A stretch of 64,000 bases of DNA from CAZSAK01 sp964605155. GTDB lineage: Bacteria; Pseudomonadota; Gammaproteobacteria; SZUA-140. Every line of letters starts with the position of its first letter. Position 1 is the stretch's first letter. Below are positions 41,706-51,347 of this stretch, piece by piece. The stretch is from the NCBI GenBank assembly GCA_964605155.1, contig CAZSAK010000006.1, forward strand, positions 30,464 to 94,463. The letters run 5' to 3'. The notes beneath the pieces were generated by a model. It worked only from the letters and a program-made list of their open reading frames with translations. It had not been told where the DNA came from and did no database searches. The position numbers were made by a program, and so were the translations under genes.

Positions 41706-43637
41706 TCAATGCTCGCCGACGGGACCGCCAATTTTCGGATCCGACTTCTTGTCCTTGTCCGAGGTATCAGCCTCCGCGCCAACGCCACTGCCGGGCTTGG
41801 AGCCGGAATCTTCACCCCAGCCTTGGGGTGGACGCGGTTCCTTGCCGGCCATGATATCGTCGATCTGTTTGCTGTCGATGGTTTCGTATTTAAGCAGGGC
41901 TTTGGCCATGCTGTGCAACTTGTCGATATTATCTTTCAACAACTTTTCGGCACGGGCATAGTTGCGATCGACGATTACACGGATCTCCTTATCAATAGTG
42001 TGATTCGTTTCATCCGATACACCCTTGTGCTGGGTTACCGAATGACCCAGGAACACCTCGCCTTCCTCATCACTGTATGTCAACGGTCCAAGTTTTTCAG
42101 ACAGTCCCCACTTGGTCACCATATTACGGGCAATCTCGGTGGTCCGCTGTATATCATTGGAAGCACCGGTGGTCACCATGTCCTTGCCGAAGATCAGTTC
42201 TTCTGCGATACGTCCACCGAACATACTGGAGATCTGACTCTCGAGACGCTGCTTGCTATAGCTGTGACGATCTTCTTCGGGTAGAAACATTGTTACGCCC
42301 AGGGCACGACCGCGCGGTATGATACTGACCTTATGCACAGGGTCATGTGACGGCACCAGTCGCCCGACAATGGCATGGCCTGCTTCATGATACGCCGTAA
42401 GCTTCTTTTCTTCATCGCTCATGACCATGGAACGGCGCTCTGCTCCCATCATGATCTTGTCCTTGGCCTTCTCAAAGTCCTCCATGTCCACCGTACGCTT
42501 ATTGGCGCGTGCAGCAAACAATGACGCCTCATTAACCAGGTTGGCGAGATCGGCACCGGAAAACCCCGGCGTTCCTCTGGCGATGATACTTGGATCGACA
42601 TCGTCGGCGATCGGTACCTTACGCATGTGTACCTTGAGTATCTGTGTGCGTCCACGCACATCCGGTAAGGGCACCACCACCTGACGGTCAAAGCGGCCGG
42701 GGCGCAACAGTGCCGGATCCAGCACGTCGGGACGGTTGGTTGCCGCGATCACTATGACGCCTTCACTGCCTTCAAAGCCATCCATTTCCACCAGTAACTG
42801 GTTCAAGGTCTGCTCGCGTTCATCATGACCGCCACCCAGACCAGCACCACGATGACGGCCAACGGCATCGATTTCATCGATGAATATAATGCAGGGCGAG
42901 TGTTTCTTCGCCTGCTCGAACATATCGCGCACACGGGCAGCACCCACGCCGACGAACATCTCGACAAAATCCGAACCCGAGATGGAGAAGAACGGGACCT
43001 TGGCCTCACCGGCAATGGCCTTGGCGAGCAGTGTCTTACCGGTACCCGGCGAACCCACCATCAACACGCCGCGAGGGATCTTGCCACCCAGCTTCTGAAA
43101 CTTGGTCGGATCACGCAGGAACTCGACGAGTTCGGCGACCTCCTCCTTGGCCTCTTCCACCCCGGCGACGTCATTGAATGTGACCTTGACCTGGTCTTCA
43201 CCCAGCATGCGTGCCCGGCTCCTGCCAAATGACATGGCGCCGCGTCCACTGCCACCACCCTGCATCTGGCGCATGAAGAAAATCCAGACCGCGATCAGCA
43301 ACAGCATCGGGAACCACGAGATAAAGATCTGCATCAGAAAACTCTGCTGCTCCTGGGGACGAGCGATGATTTCGACATTATTGGCAAGCAAATCACCCAC
43401 CAGCCCGGGATCGCCGGGGCTGTAGGTGGTAAATTTCTCCCCACCCTGCATCGTGCCCTTGATAGAACGTCCATCGATCACCACGTCCCGCACCGAACCC
43501 TGCCTGACATCCGCGATAAACTCGGAGTAGGAAAGTTGCTGGGATGCGACCTGCGGTGGGCCGAAGTTGTTGAATACGGATATCAGAACAACTGCGATGA
43601 CGACCCATAAAATGATGTTTTTAGCCATATCGTTCAA
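41706..43637 (-). CDS. ftsH: ATP-dependent zinc metalloprotease FtsH
   Basis: A membrane AAA+ protease, 643 residues. Two N-terminal transmembrane segments (ILWVVIAVVLISVFNNF and FPMLLLIAVWIFFM) flank a periplasmic domain. Then come Walker A VGSPGTGKT (Pro of the usual GPPGTGKT replaced by Ser), the pore motif FVEMFVGVGAARVRDMF, Walker B IIFIDEID, the SRH near NRPDVLDPALLRPGRFDRQ and the zinc site HEAGH. The tail is disordered, rich in Pro and Gly. It is in an rlmE-ftsH operon. Confidence 0.97.
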   Translation of the reverse strand: MNDMAKNIILWVVIAVVLISVFNNFGPPQVASQQLSYSEFIADVRQGSVRDVVIDGRSIKGTMQGGEKFTTYSPGDPGLVGDLLANNVEIIARPQEQQSFLMQIFISWFPMLLLIAVWIFFMRQMQGGGSGRGAMSFGRSRARMLGEDQVKVTFNDVAGVEEAKEEVAELVEFLRDPTKFQKLGGKIPRGVLMVGSPGTGKTLLAKAIAGEAKVPFFSISGSDFVEMFVGVGAARVRDMFEQAKKHSPCIIFIDEIDAVGRHRGAGLGGGHDEREQTLNQLLVEMDGFEGSEGVIVIAATNRPDVLDPALLRPGRFDRQVVVPLPDVRGRTQILKVHMRKVPIADDVDPSIIARGTPGFSGADLANLVNEASLFAARANKRTVDMEDFEKAKDKIMMGAERRSMVMSDEEKKLTAYHEAGHAIVGRLVPSHDPVHKVSIIPRGRALGVTMFLPEEDRHSYSKQRLESQISSMFGGRIAEELIFGKDMVTTGASNDIQRTTEIARNMVTKWGLSEKLGPLTYSDEEGEVFLGHSVTQHKGVSDETNHTIDKEIRVIVDRNYARAEKLLKDNIDKLHSMAKALLKYETIDSKQIDDIMAGKEPRPPQGWGEDSGSKPGSGVGAEADTSDKDKKSDPKIGGPVGEH

Positions 43638-43755
43638 TGTGCTGTCCTCTAATCTACTGACCTATTAGCGGTGTAAAAAAACGAAGGGTTTCCAAGCTAT
43701 ATATATCGGCTGTCTTTACCATGCCTTATTATAACCCAATATAACGCGATAATAC

Positions 43756-44409
43756 CTATGTAACAATATGATTTTGATATGATTGGTAGTTTCTGGCGAC
43801 CACGTAAACCTCACGCGAACGTGATCGTGAGGCCCTGGGTTTACGGATCATGACCTTGTCAAATGATTGATCGAGTTCATGGATGAAACCATCGAATCCT
43901 GCGCCCTGAAAGGCCTTGACCACCAGATCGCCGCCGGAGATCAGTGCCTGGCGGGCAAAATCGGCAGCCAGTTCAGCAAGATACATCGCCTTTGGCTGGT
44001 CAATCACGTTCATACCTGTAATATTGGGTGCCATGTCTGATATTACAAGATTCGCCTTTTGATCTCTCATCAAATTCAGTAACTTATCTAGCACCTCGTT
44101 TTCCTGGAAATCGCCCTGTATGAATTCTACTCTGTCCAATGGATCCACAGGCAGGATATCGACGGCAAGGACACGCCCTGTATCACCCACTGATTGAGCC
44201 ACCCACTGTGACCAACTCCCCGGAGCGGCCCCCAGATCCACCACGGTCATACCCGTGCGCAGCAAACCATCCCGCTCGTTAAGCTCCTGCAATTTGTATA
44301 CCGCACGGGAACGAAAACCGTCCATACGGGCCTTTTTGACGTAGGGATCATTGAAGTGTTCGTCCAGCCATGGCTGATTACGTTTAAGTTTCTTCTTCAA
44401 ATTACGCAT
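43756..44409 (-). CDS. rlmE: 23S rRNA (uridine-2'-O)-methyltransferase RlmE
   Basis: Methylates U2552 of 23S rRNA. Motifs: SRAVYKLQELNERDGLL, SAM loop VVDLGAAPGSWSQW, NLVISDMAPNITGMNVIDQ, and the catalytic K-D-K-E set including VVKAFQGAGFDGF. I set the start at ATG 44409 (MRNLKKKLKR), which matches the family's N-terminus; the longer frame to 44490 would overlap the divergent yhbY gene. It heads the rlmE-ftsH pair. Confidence 0.95.
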   Translation of the reverse strand: MRNLKKKLKRNQPWLDEHFNDPYVKKARMDGFRSRAVYKLQELNERDGLLRTGMTVVDLGAAPGSWSQWVAQSVGDTGRVLAVDILPVDPLDRVEFIQGDFQENEVLDKLLNLMRDQKANLVISDMAPNITGMNVIDQPKAMYLAELAADFARQALISGGDLVVKAFQGAGFDGFIHELDQSFDKVMIRKPRASRSRSREVYVVARNYQSYQNHIVT

Positions 44410-44483
44410 GCGATCTATATAGGATCCGGTAGTGGAAATATCCAGCTTGTCTTCGCCTGTATCATGTATTATCACATGATCCA

Positions 44484-44774
44484 ATGTCATTGACGCCTAA
44501 ACAACGACGATATCTGCGTTCACTTGCTCATCACAGGAAGCCGGTTGTCATTATCGGCCATGCCGGTCTCACGCCCGCCGTCATGCGCGAAATCGACCAG
44601 TGTCTGTCGCAACACGAACTCATCAAGATAAAAATCAACAGCGAATCAAAGACCAAACGCAAGGAGATTGCCGAATCGATATGCAGGCAAACAGGAAGTG
44701 AAAGGGTGCAGGATATTGGCCATATGACAACTGTCTATCGCGCCGGCACTGAACCAGAGATTTCATTGCCCTAA
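44484..44774 (+). CDS. yhbY: Ribosome-associated RNA-binding protein YhbY (CRM domain)
   Basis: A 96-residue single CRM domain. It opens LTPKQRRYLRSLAHHRKPVV, then IIGHAGLTPAVMREI, ALxxHELIKIKI and the closing GHMTTVYRA. The GxxG-like loop for RNA binding is GHAG. It associates with pre-50S particles in the family. It is transcribed divergently from rlmE with 74 bases between starts, a standard arrangement. Confidence 0.94.
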   Translation: MSLTPKQRRYLRSLAHHRKPVVIIGHAGLTPAVMREIDQCLSQHELIKIKINSESKTKRKEIAESICRQTGSERVQDIGHMTTVYRAGTEPEISLP

Positions 44775-44785
44775 AACGACGGTCA

Positions 44786-45247
44786 TCAAATGGATTGTTC
44801 CCTGCGGTGCAGACCGAAGATCACCAGCACCAGGCCCAACAGACTCGATACCATATATAACACGGAAGAAATCCCGTGTAACTGACCGAATTGTCGCGCA
44901 AGGTTCGAACCTTCCTCCAACCCCTCAGCTCTGATGTCCTCCATCATGGGATGTAATATAAACTGGCCGACAATGATAAGTACCAGCATCGTCGTTACCA
45001 CCCAGCAGCGCCAGCTGCCAAGGCACTGTGTGCCGTATCGATAGAACATCCCGATCAGGATCAGTACAGCGCATGCAATGCCGATGTAATTGATTGCAGA
45101 AAACATCGGAGCCGCCAACGATCCCGCCATGTGGCGATCCTCAAGTACACTGAACAATATAGGTACAGACACATAACCGATGGTCCACAGACCACCCACC
45201 CACAGGGTCAGCGCAATATGTTCAACGACTGAGATCTTGGGCTCCAT
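44786..45247 (-). CDS. DUF4149 membrane protein
   Basis: A 153-residue protein with four transmembrane helices: ISVVEHIALTLWVGGLWTIG, NYIGIACAVLILIGMFY, WVVTTMLVLIIVGQFIL and ISSVLYMVSSLLGLVLVIFG. The family is uncharacterised but common next to yhbY/greA in gammaproteobacteria. The start at ATG 45247 is favoured by GGGAAGG 8 bases upstream; an ATG 6 bases earlier overlaps that site. It converges with yhbY, 11 bases away. Confidence 0.8.
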   Translation of the reverse strand: MEPKISVVEHIALTLWVGGLWTIGYVSVPILFSVLEDRHMAGSLAAPMFSAINYIGIACAVLILIGMFYRYGTQCLGSWRCWVVTTMLVLIIVGQFILHPMMEDIRAEGLEEGSNLARQFGQLHGISSVLYMVSSLLGLVLVIFGLHRREQSI

Positions 45248-45423
45248 GGTCATACCTTCCCGTGTTGTCAACGTTGATGTGGAAATGAGTTCTGTGTGTT
45301 TTGGCGTACCGGATGTGATGCTTGCTGGTCGATCCGTTTGTTCCGGATGTTTTTATGCCGGAGCTTGCATGTGCGGTGACCCGGATATACCGTGTAATAA
45401 TGCGCTAGTTCATCAGTGGTACG

Positions 45424-45900
45424 TTAAATATACCTCACCGCGACGATGTCGTATTCCTTGACACCACCAGGTGCGATGACGCTCGCCACATCACCTTCTT
45501 CCTTTCCGATCAATGCCCGTGCAATCGGCGAACTGATGGAGATCTTCCCTTCCTTGATATCAGCCTCGTCATCACCAACGATTTGATAGGTCACCTTTTC
45601 ATTGGTTTCAATATTGATAAGATCAACAGTAGCGCCGAAAACAACCTTGCCGTTGGCTTTGACGCTCCTGACATCGATGATTTCCGCGCTTGCCAGTTTG
45701 GCATTGAGTTCGGCGATCCTGCCCTCGATGAAACTCTGTTGTTCCTTGGCGGCGTGATATTCCGCGTTTTCTTTCAGATCACCATGAGAACGTGCCTCGG
45801 ATATCGCCTCGATAATTTGCGGCCGTGAGATCGTCTTTAATTTATGTAATTCCTTGCGCAGACGTTCTGCACCTTCTACTGTTATATGTACTCCACTCAT
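45424..45900 (-). CDS. greA: Transcription elongation factor GreA
   Basis: Stimulates cleavage of backtracked RNA by RNA polymerase. The 158-residue protein has the N-terminal coiled coil (GAERLRKELHKLKTISRPQI, then HGDLKENAEYHAAKEQQSF with the Asp-Glu tip pair) and a C-terminal FKBP-like domain (ISISSPIARALIGKEEGDVA). The start at 45900 overlaps the carB stop as ATGA. Confidence 0.97.
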   Translation of the reverse strand: MSGVHITVEGAERLRKELHKLKTISRPQIIEAISEARSHGDLKENAEYHAAKEQQSFIEGRIAELNAKLASAEIIDVRSVKANGKVVFGATVDLINIETNEKVTYQIVGDDEADIKEGKISISSPIARALIGKEEGDVASVIAPGGVKEYDIVAVRYI

Positions 45901-48900
45901 CTTACCAACTCTCCATGAAGTTCCTGCAAACAATACACTTCATTTGTCTCCAATTCTTCGAGTGCCAGGCAGGTTACCCTGGCACCGGCCATCGTCGTCG
46001 TGTAAGTCACCTTATGTTGCAACGCAGCTCGACGAATTGCAAAGGAATCTGAGATCGCCTTTTTTCCCTCTGTGGTATTGACGACCAGTTTGATTTCATC
46101 ATTTTTAATCATATCAACGATATGCGGTCGTCCTTCACCGACCTTGTAAACCATGACACACTCTACATGCGCCTGTTCCAGAGCCTGGGCGGTACCTCGC
46201 GTCGCGAGTATCTCGAAACCCAGCTTGATCAGTTGACGCGCCACATCCACCGCCTGTGGTTTATCAGTATCACGCACGCTGATAAATACCTTCCCGCTGA
46301 CGGGCAGGTTAACGCCCGCAGCCAGTTGAGAACGACCAAACGCCTCGCCAAAGGTCTTGCCGATCCCCATCACTTCACCCGTGGATTTCATCTCCGGACC
46401 CAGTAACGAATCGACGCCCGGAAATTTTGCAAATGGAAACACTGCCTCTTTCACGGAGAAATACCGGGGTATCACCTCATGAGTCATACCCTGCTGCTCC
46501 AGGGTCTTGCCTGCCATGCAGCGCGCACCGATCTTCGCCAGAGACTTGCCGCAGGCCTTTGAGACGAAGGGCACCGTACGCGAAGCCCGGGGATTGACCT
46601 CGAGTACATAGATGTCATTATCCTTGACCGCGAACTGGACATTCATTAATCCTTTCACGCCGAGTTCCCGGGCCATCTCTTTCACTTGTTTACGCAGTCT
46701 TTCCAGCGTCTCGTCACCCAGGCTGTACGATGGCAGCGAACAGGCGGAATCACCCGAGTGGATACCGGCCTGTTCGATATGCTCCATAATGCCGCCGATG
46801 ACGGTTACAGTGCCGTCGCTGACGGCATCGACATCCACCTCGATCGCGTCGACAAGAAAATGGTCGAGCAGCACCGGTGAGGCATTGGATACCTTGACGG
46901 CCTCGCGCATGTAACGACGCAGGTCTTCCTGGTTGTATACAATCTCCATGGCGCGGCCGCCAAGGACATATGACGGCCTCACGACAAGCGGAAATCCGAT
47001 TTCATTGGCCAGCACGAATGCCTCGTCTTCAGTGCGTGCAGTACGGTTTGGCGGTTGCAACAGGCCCAGTTTGGTAATCAATCCCTGAAAACGTTCCCTG
47101 TCTTCTGCAAGATCGATCGCATCGGGTGTCGTTCCGATTATGGGTGCACCCGCTGCCTCAAGGTCACGAGCCAGTTTTAAAGGTGTCTGTCCACCGTACT
47201 GGATGATGACTCCTGTTGGTTTTTCCAGACCTATGATCTCAATGACATCTTCCAGTGTCAGCGGCTCGAAATACAATCTGTCGGAGGTATCGTAATCCGT
47301 CGATACGGTTTCCGGATTGCAATTCACCATGATGGTCTCGTAACCGTCTTCGCGCATGGCGAGCGCCGCCTGCACGCAGCAATAATCAAACTCGATACCT
47401 TGTCCAATCCTGTTAGGGCCGCCACCGAGTACCATGATCTTGTCACGCTCCGTCGGTTCTGCCTCACATTCCTCTTCATAAGTGGAGTACATATAGGCCG
47501 TCGCGGATTTGAATTCAGCGGCACATGAGTCCACACGCTTATAGACCGGGCGGATGGAGAACAAATGACGCAACTGCCGGACCTGTTCCTCGCTTGTATT
47601 CAACAAGGTAGCCAGGCGAGTGTCGGCAAAACCCTTGCGTTTGAGCATATACAGATAATCCTTGTCGAGGGACGACAGGTTTTTTGATCGCACATCAGCC
47701 TCGAGCTTCACCAACTCCTCGATCTGCGCCACAAACCATGGATCTATCCGGCTCTGTTCATGCACCTGCGCGATTGACCAGCCATAGCGGAAGGCATCGG
47801 CAACATACCAGATTCGGTCCGGCCCGGGAGTATGCAGTTCACGACGAATCACCTCTTCGGCATCATCCAGTGCAAGGTCCGTCTTTTCATTGAGACCGTC
47901 GTTACCCGTTTCAAGGCCGCGCAATGCTTTTTGAAAGGACTCTTGAAAGGTACGGCCGATGGCCATGACCTCACCTACAGACTTCATCTGGGTAGTCAGG
48001 ATTGCTTCGGCGCGGGGAAACTTCTCGAACGTGAAACGGGGTACCTTGGTAACCACATAATCAATTGACGGTTCGAACGATGCAGGTGTGACCCCACCGG
48101 TAATCTCGTTACGTAACTCATCGAGAGTATAACCGACGGCGAGTTTTGCGGCGACCTTTGCGATCGGAAAACCGGTGGCCTTCGAGGCCAGTGCCGATGA
48201 ACGCGACACGCGCGGATTCATTTCAATGATCACAAGCCGGCCGTCGTCGGGATTGACCGCGAACTGCACATTTGATCCACCGGTATCCACACCGATCTTG
48301 CGCAATACCTCCAGCGACGCATCGCGCATGTACTGGTATTCCTTGTCAGTCAGCGTTTGCGCCGGCGCAACGGTGATCGAATCTCCGGTATGAATACCCA
48401 TTGGATCGAGGTTTTCAATCGAGCAGACAATGATGCAGTTGTCATGATGGTCACGTACAACCTCCATCTCGTATTCCTTCCAACCCGCCAGTGATTCTTC
48501 GATCAGCAATTCATTGGTGGGTGAAAGATCCAGGCCTCGCTCGCATATATCAACAAACTCCTCGCGGTTGTAGGCAATCCCGCCACCACTGCCGCCGAGT
48601 GTAAACGAAGGGCGGATAACGGTGGGAAATCCGATTTGCGCCTGCGCCTGAAATGCTTCTTCCATACTGTGGGCGACAGCCGCGCGTGGCGATTCAAGTC
48701 CGATCTCGCTCATTGCATTACGAAAACGGTCACGGTCTTCCGCCATGTCGATAGCGTCGCGTGATGCACCAATCATCTCGACATGGAATCTCTCCAGCAC
48801 GCCTTCACGTACCAGGTCGAGAGCGCAATTCAATGCTGTCTGCCCGCCCATCGTTGGTAACAGCGCATCGGGCTGTTCCTTTTCTATGATGCGTGCAACA

Positions 48901-49118
48901 GTCTGCCAGCGAATTGGTTCGATGTAGGTGGCATCCGCCATTTCCGGGTCTGTCATGATGGTGGCGGGATTCGAGTTGATCAATATGACACGATAGCCTT
49001 CCTCACGCAGCGCCTTGCAAGCCTGGGCGCCGGAATAATCGAATTCACAGGCCTGCCCGATGACGATCGGGCCGGCACCGATGATCAAAATACTCTTTAT
49101 ATCTGTCCGTTTGGGCAT
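45897..49118 (-). CDS. carB: Carbamoyl-phosphate synthase large subunit
   Basis: A 1073-residue enzyme that makes carbamoyl phosphate for pyrimidines and arginine. Two homologous ATP-grasp halves are visible: IVIGQACEFDYSGAQACKAL with IRPSFTLGGSGGGIAYN, and IGQGIEFDYCCVQAALAM with VRPSYVLGGRAMEIVYN. The C-terminal allosteric domain begins VFISVRDTDKPQAV. It stands between carA and greA, with a 63-base gap from carA. Confidence 0.98.
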   Translation of the reverse strand: MPKRTDIKSILIIGAGPIVIGQACEFDYSGAQACKALREEGYRVILINSNPATIMTDPEMADATYIEPIRWQTVARIIEKEQPDALLPTMGGQTALNCALDLVREGVLERFHVEMIGASRDAIDMAEDRDRFRNAMSEIGLESPRAAVAHSMEEAFQAQAQIGFPTVIRPSFTLGGSGGGIAYNREEFVDICERGLDLSPTNELLIEESLAGWKEYEMEVVRDHHDNCIIVCSIENLDPMGIHTGDSITVAPAQTLTDKEYQYMRDASLEVLRKIGVDTGGSNVQFAVNPDDGRLVIIEMNPRVSRSSALASKATGFPIAKVAAKLAVGYTLDELRNEITGGVTPASFEPSIDYVVTKVPRFTFEKFPRAEAILTTQMKSVGEVMAIGRTFQESFQKALRGLETGNDGLNEKTDLALDDAEEVIRRELHTPGPDRIWYVADAFRYGWSIAQVHEQSRIDPWFVAQIEELVKLEADVRSKNLSSLDKDYLYMLKRKGFADTRLATLLNTSEEQVRQLRHLFSIRPVYKRVDSCAAEFKSATAYMYSTYEEECEAEPTERDKIMVLGGGPNRIGQGIEFDYCCVQAALAMREDGYETIMVNCNPETVSTDYDTSDRLYFEPLTLEDVIEIIGLEKPTGVIIQYGGQTPLKLARDLEAAGAPIIGTTPDAIDLAEDRERFQGLITKLGLLQPPNRTARTEDEAFVLANEIGFPLVVRPSYVLGGRAMEIVYNQEDLRRYMREAVKVSNASPVLLDHFLVDAIEVDVDAVSDGTVTVIGGIMEHIEQAGIHSGDSACSLPSYSLGDETLERLRKQVKEMARELGVKGLMNVQFAVKDNDIYVLEVNPRASRTVPFVSKACGKSLAKIGARCMAGKTLEQQGMTHEVIPRYFSVKEAVFPFAKFPGVDSLLGPEMKSTGEVMGIGKTFGEAFGRSQLAAGVNLPVSGKVFISVRDTDKPQAVDVARQLIKLGFEILATRGTAQALEQAHVECVMVYKVGEGRPHIVDMIKNDEIKLVVNTTEGKKAISDSFAIRRAALQHKVTYTTTMAGARVTCLALEELETNEVYCLQELHGELVR

Positions 49119-49181
49119 TGTGTCCTTTAAAGTATCAGTGATAGCCGTAAACGGATGAATCCCGAGGTCGGCATCGTATAA

Positions 49182-50321
49182 TCACGCATCAGCCATCAAT
49201 TCAATAAAATGATCAAACAGTGGCTTGACGTCATGCGGTCCCGGACTGGCTTCAGGATGCCCCTGAAAACTGAAGGCCGGTTTGTCGGTGCGATGGATCC
49301 CCTGCAGCGAGTGATCGAACAAAGAACGATGGGTCGCCCTGAGCACGGCGGGCAAAGTCGACTCATCGACCGCAAAGCCATGGTTTTGGCTTGTGATCAT
49401 GACCCTGCCTGAGTCGAGGTCGAGCACGGGGTGATTGGCGCCGTGGTGACCGAATTTCATCTTGACGGTCTTTGCGCCACTTGCCAATGCCAGCAATTGA
49501 TGGCCGAGACAAATACCGAATACCGGGAGGCCGGTATCCAGGATGGTGCGGATGGCTTCGATGGCATAATCGCATGGTTCGGGATCACCGGGGCCGTTGG
49601 AAAGAAATACACCGTCCGGTTTCAATGCCAGCACATCCTGCGCTGGCAATTGAGCCGGGACCACCGTGACGCGGCAGCCACGATCGACCAGCAGACGCAG
49701 GATGTTACGCTTGATCCCGTAATCGTACGCCACCACATGATAGGGAAATGTTGTCTTTACTGCATTGGGTGCATCGGGCAGACCCTGTTCACGGCTCCAG
49801 CTTCCCTGCACCCATTCGTAGCTGTCCCGCGTTGACACCTCCCGTGCAAGATCCATCCCCTTGAGCCCGGGGAAACCACGCGCGGTCTCTATGGCGGTAG
49901 ATTCATCGATTCCATCGCCGGCCATGATGCAACCGTTTAGAGCACCCTTTTCACGCACGATACGGGTCAGTTTCCGGGTGTCGATACCGGCGATAGCCAT
50001 AATATTATGATGGTGGAGGTAGTTGTCGAGATTCAGTTGCCTGCGCCAGCTGCTGGTCTGGATGGGCAAATCGCGAATCACCAGACCATTGGCAAATATT
50101 CTCGGTGACTCCTCATCTTCAGCATTGACTCCCGTATTACCGATATGGGGATACGTCAGGGTTACGAGTTGCTGGTTGTAGGACGGGTCAGTGAGGATCT
50201 CCTGATAACCGGTCATCGCGGTATTGAACACGACTTCACCGGTGACTTGCCCCGCTACTCCGATAGAGTCACCCCAGAAGACAGTTCCATCTTCCAGAGC
50301 TAACAGGGCTTGCTGAGACAA
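49182..50321 (-). CDS. carA: Carbamoyl-phosphate synthase small subunit
   Basis: Glutamine amidotransferase subunit, 379 residues. The N-terminal domain has YQEILTDPSYNQQLVTLTYP, and the class I triad is the Cys in PVFGICLGHQLLALA with His and Glu in FQGHPEASPGPHD. The start is TTG at 50321, decided by an excellent ribosome site (GGAGG) 6 bases upstream. A strong hairpin stands before it. Confidence 0.97.
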   Translation of the reverse strand: MSQQALLALEDGTVFWGDSIGVAGQVTGEVVFNTAMTGYQEILTDPSYNQQLVTLTYPHIGNTGVNAEDEESPRIFANGLVIRDLPIQTSSWRRQLNLDNYLHHHNIMAIAGIDTRKLTRIVREKGALNGCIMAGDGIDESTAIETARGFPGLKGMDLAREVSTRDSYEWVQGSWSREQGLPDAPNAVKTTFPYHVVAYDYGIKRNILRLLVDRGCRVTVVPAQLPAQDVLALKPDGVFLSNGPGDPEPCDYAIEAIRTILDTGLPVFGICLGHQLLALASGAKTVKMKFGHHGANHPVLDLDSGRVMITSQNHGFAVDESTLPAVLRATHRSLFDHSLQGIHRTDKPAFSFQGHPEASPGPHDVKPLFDHFIELMADA

Positions 50322-50346
50322 GGGATCCTCCGTACCAGATACACGA

Positions 50347-50376
50347 AGCGGGAGGGGCTTGCAGGCCCTTCCCGCT
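50347..50376 (-). promoter_or_regulatory. Strong hairpin upstream of carA
   Basis: AGCGGGAGGGGC (50347-50358) pairs with GCCCTTCCCGCT (50365-50376) through 12 base pairs with one G-T. It lies between the dapB stop and the carA start; there is no T-run on the minus strand. It could be an attenuator, an end-protecting hairpin of the dapB mRNA, or a protein site. Confidence 0.5.
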
Positions 50377-50462
50377 GAAAGTTAAACGCTTTTAATGCTG
50401 TTGTTGAAAGACTGACGATAGAAAAATTTTACCTTATGCTCCTTGCCATGTCCATGAACAGT

Positions 50463-51266
50463 TCATTTCAGGCCCAATACGTCCTGCATATCATACAGGC
50501 CGCTTTCATGTCCAGTTATCCATCGCGCCGCACGCATGGCACCGTTGGCAAAGGTCATCCGGCTGGAGGCCTTGTGGGATATTTCCACGCGTTCACCCAG
50601 GCCGGCAAACATGACAGTATGTTCGCCGACGATATCACCGGCACGAATAGTTTCAAAACCGATCGTTTTTCTGTCTCGCTCTCCCGTATGCCCTTCGCGC
50701 CCATAGACGGCACAATCATCGAGGTCCCTGTCAAGTGCACTGGCAATGACCTCGCCCATGCGCAGGGCCGTACCCGACGGTGAGTCCACCTTGTGTCGGT
50801 GATGGGCCTCTATGATCTCGATATCCACACCGTCACCCAGCACCCGGGCCGCTGTATCCAGCAGCTTGAAACACAGGTTGACGCCAACACTCATGTTAGG
50901 TGCAAGTACGATTGCGATCTCGGAAGACGCAGCAAAGATCTGCTGGCGTTGATCAGCGGTAAAACCGGTGGTACCGATGACAATCCGGCGCCGGGCCTTG
51001 CGGCACACGGCGAGATTTGCAAGTGTAACCTCGGGTCGGGTGAAATCGATCAAAACATCAAAGTCATCGACCACGTCCTCGAGCTTATCCTTGATAACCA
51101 CACCGAGACGGGAAATACCCGCCACCTCACCGGCATCATGCCCGACCGCAGTGCTGGTGGAATGCTCCACCGCGACGGTCAGCTGAACATCGGCATCCTG
51201 TTGGCAAGCCTCGGTCAATGCTTTCCCCATGCGGCCCGCAGCTCCCACGATAGCGATTCTTGTCAT
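50463..51266 (-). CDS. dapB: 4-hydroxy-tetrahydrodipicolinate reductase
   Basis: The second step of the lysine/diaminopimelate branch. N-terminal Rossmann loop IAIVGAAGRMGKAL, then LIDFTRPEV and IGTTGFT, catalytic IEAHHRHKVDSPSGTA and C-terminal KASSRMTFANGAMRAARWI. Length 267 aa is typical. It lies between dnaJ and carA, the usual gammaproteobacterial order. Confidence 0.97.
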   Translation of the reverse strand: MTRIAIVGAAGRMGKALTEACQQDADVQLTVAVEHSTSTAVGHDAGEVAGISRLGVVIKDKLEDVVDDFDVLIDFTRPEVTLANLAVCRKARRRIVIGTTGFTADQRQQIFAASSEIAIVLAPNMSVGVNLCFKLLDTAARVLGDGVDIEIIEAHHRHKVDSPSGTALRMGEVIASALDRDLDDCAVYGREGHTGERDRKTIGFETIRAGDIVGEHTVMFAGLGERVEISHKASSRMTFANGAMRAARWITGHESGLYDMQDVLGLK

Positions 51267-51347
51267 AGTGATCTCACTGTAGCTGCTTATACATGCTTCC
51301 GATTTTACAATCGCCGGTAACGGTGACGGGAATAAATACGAATCGTA

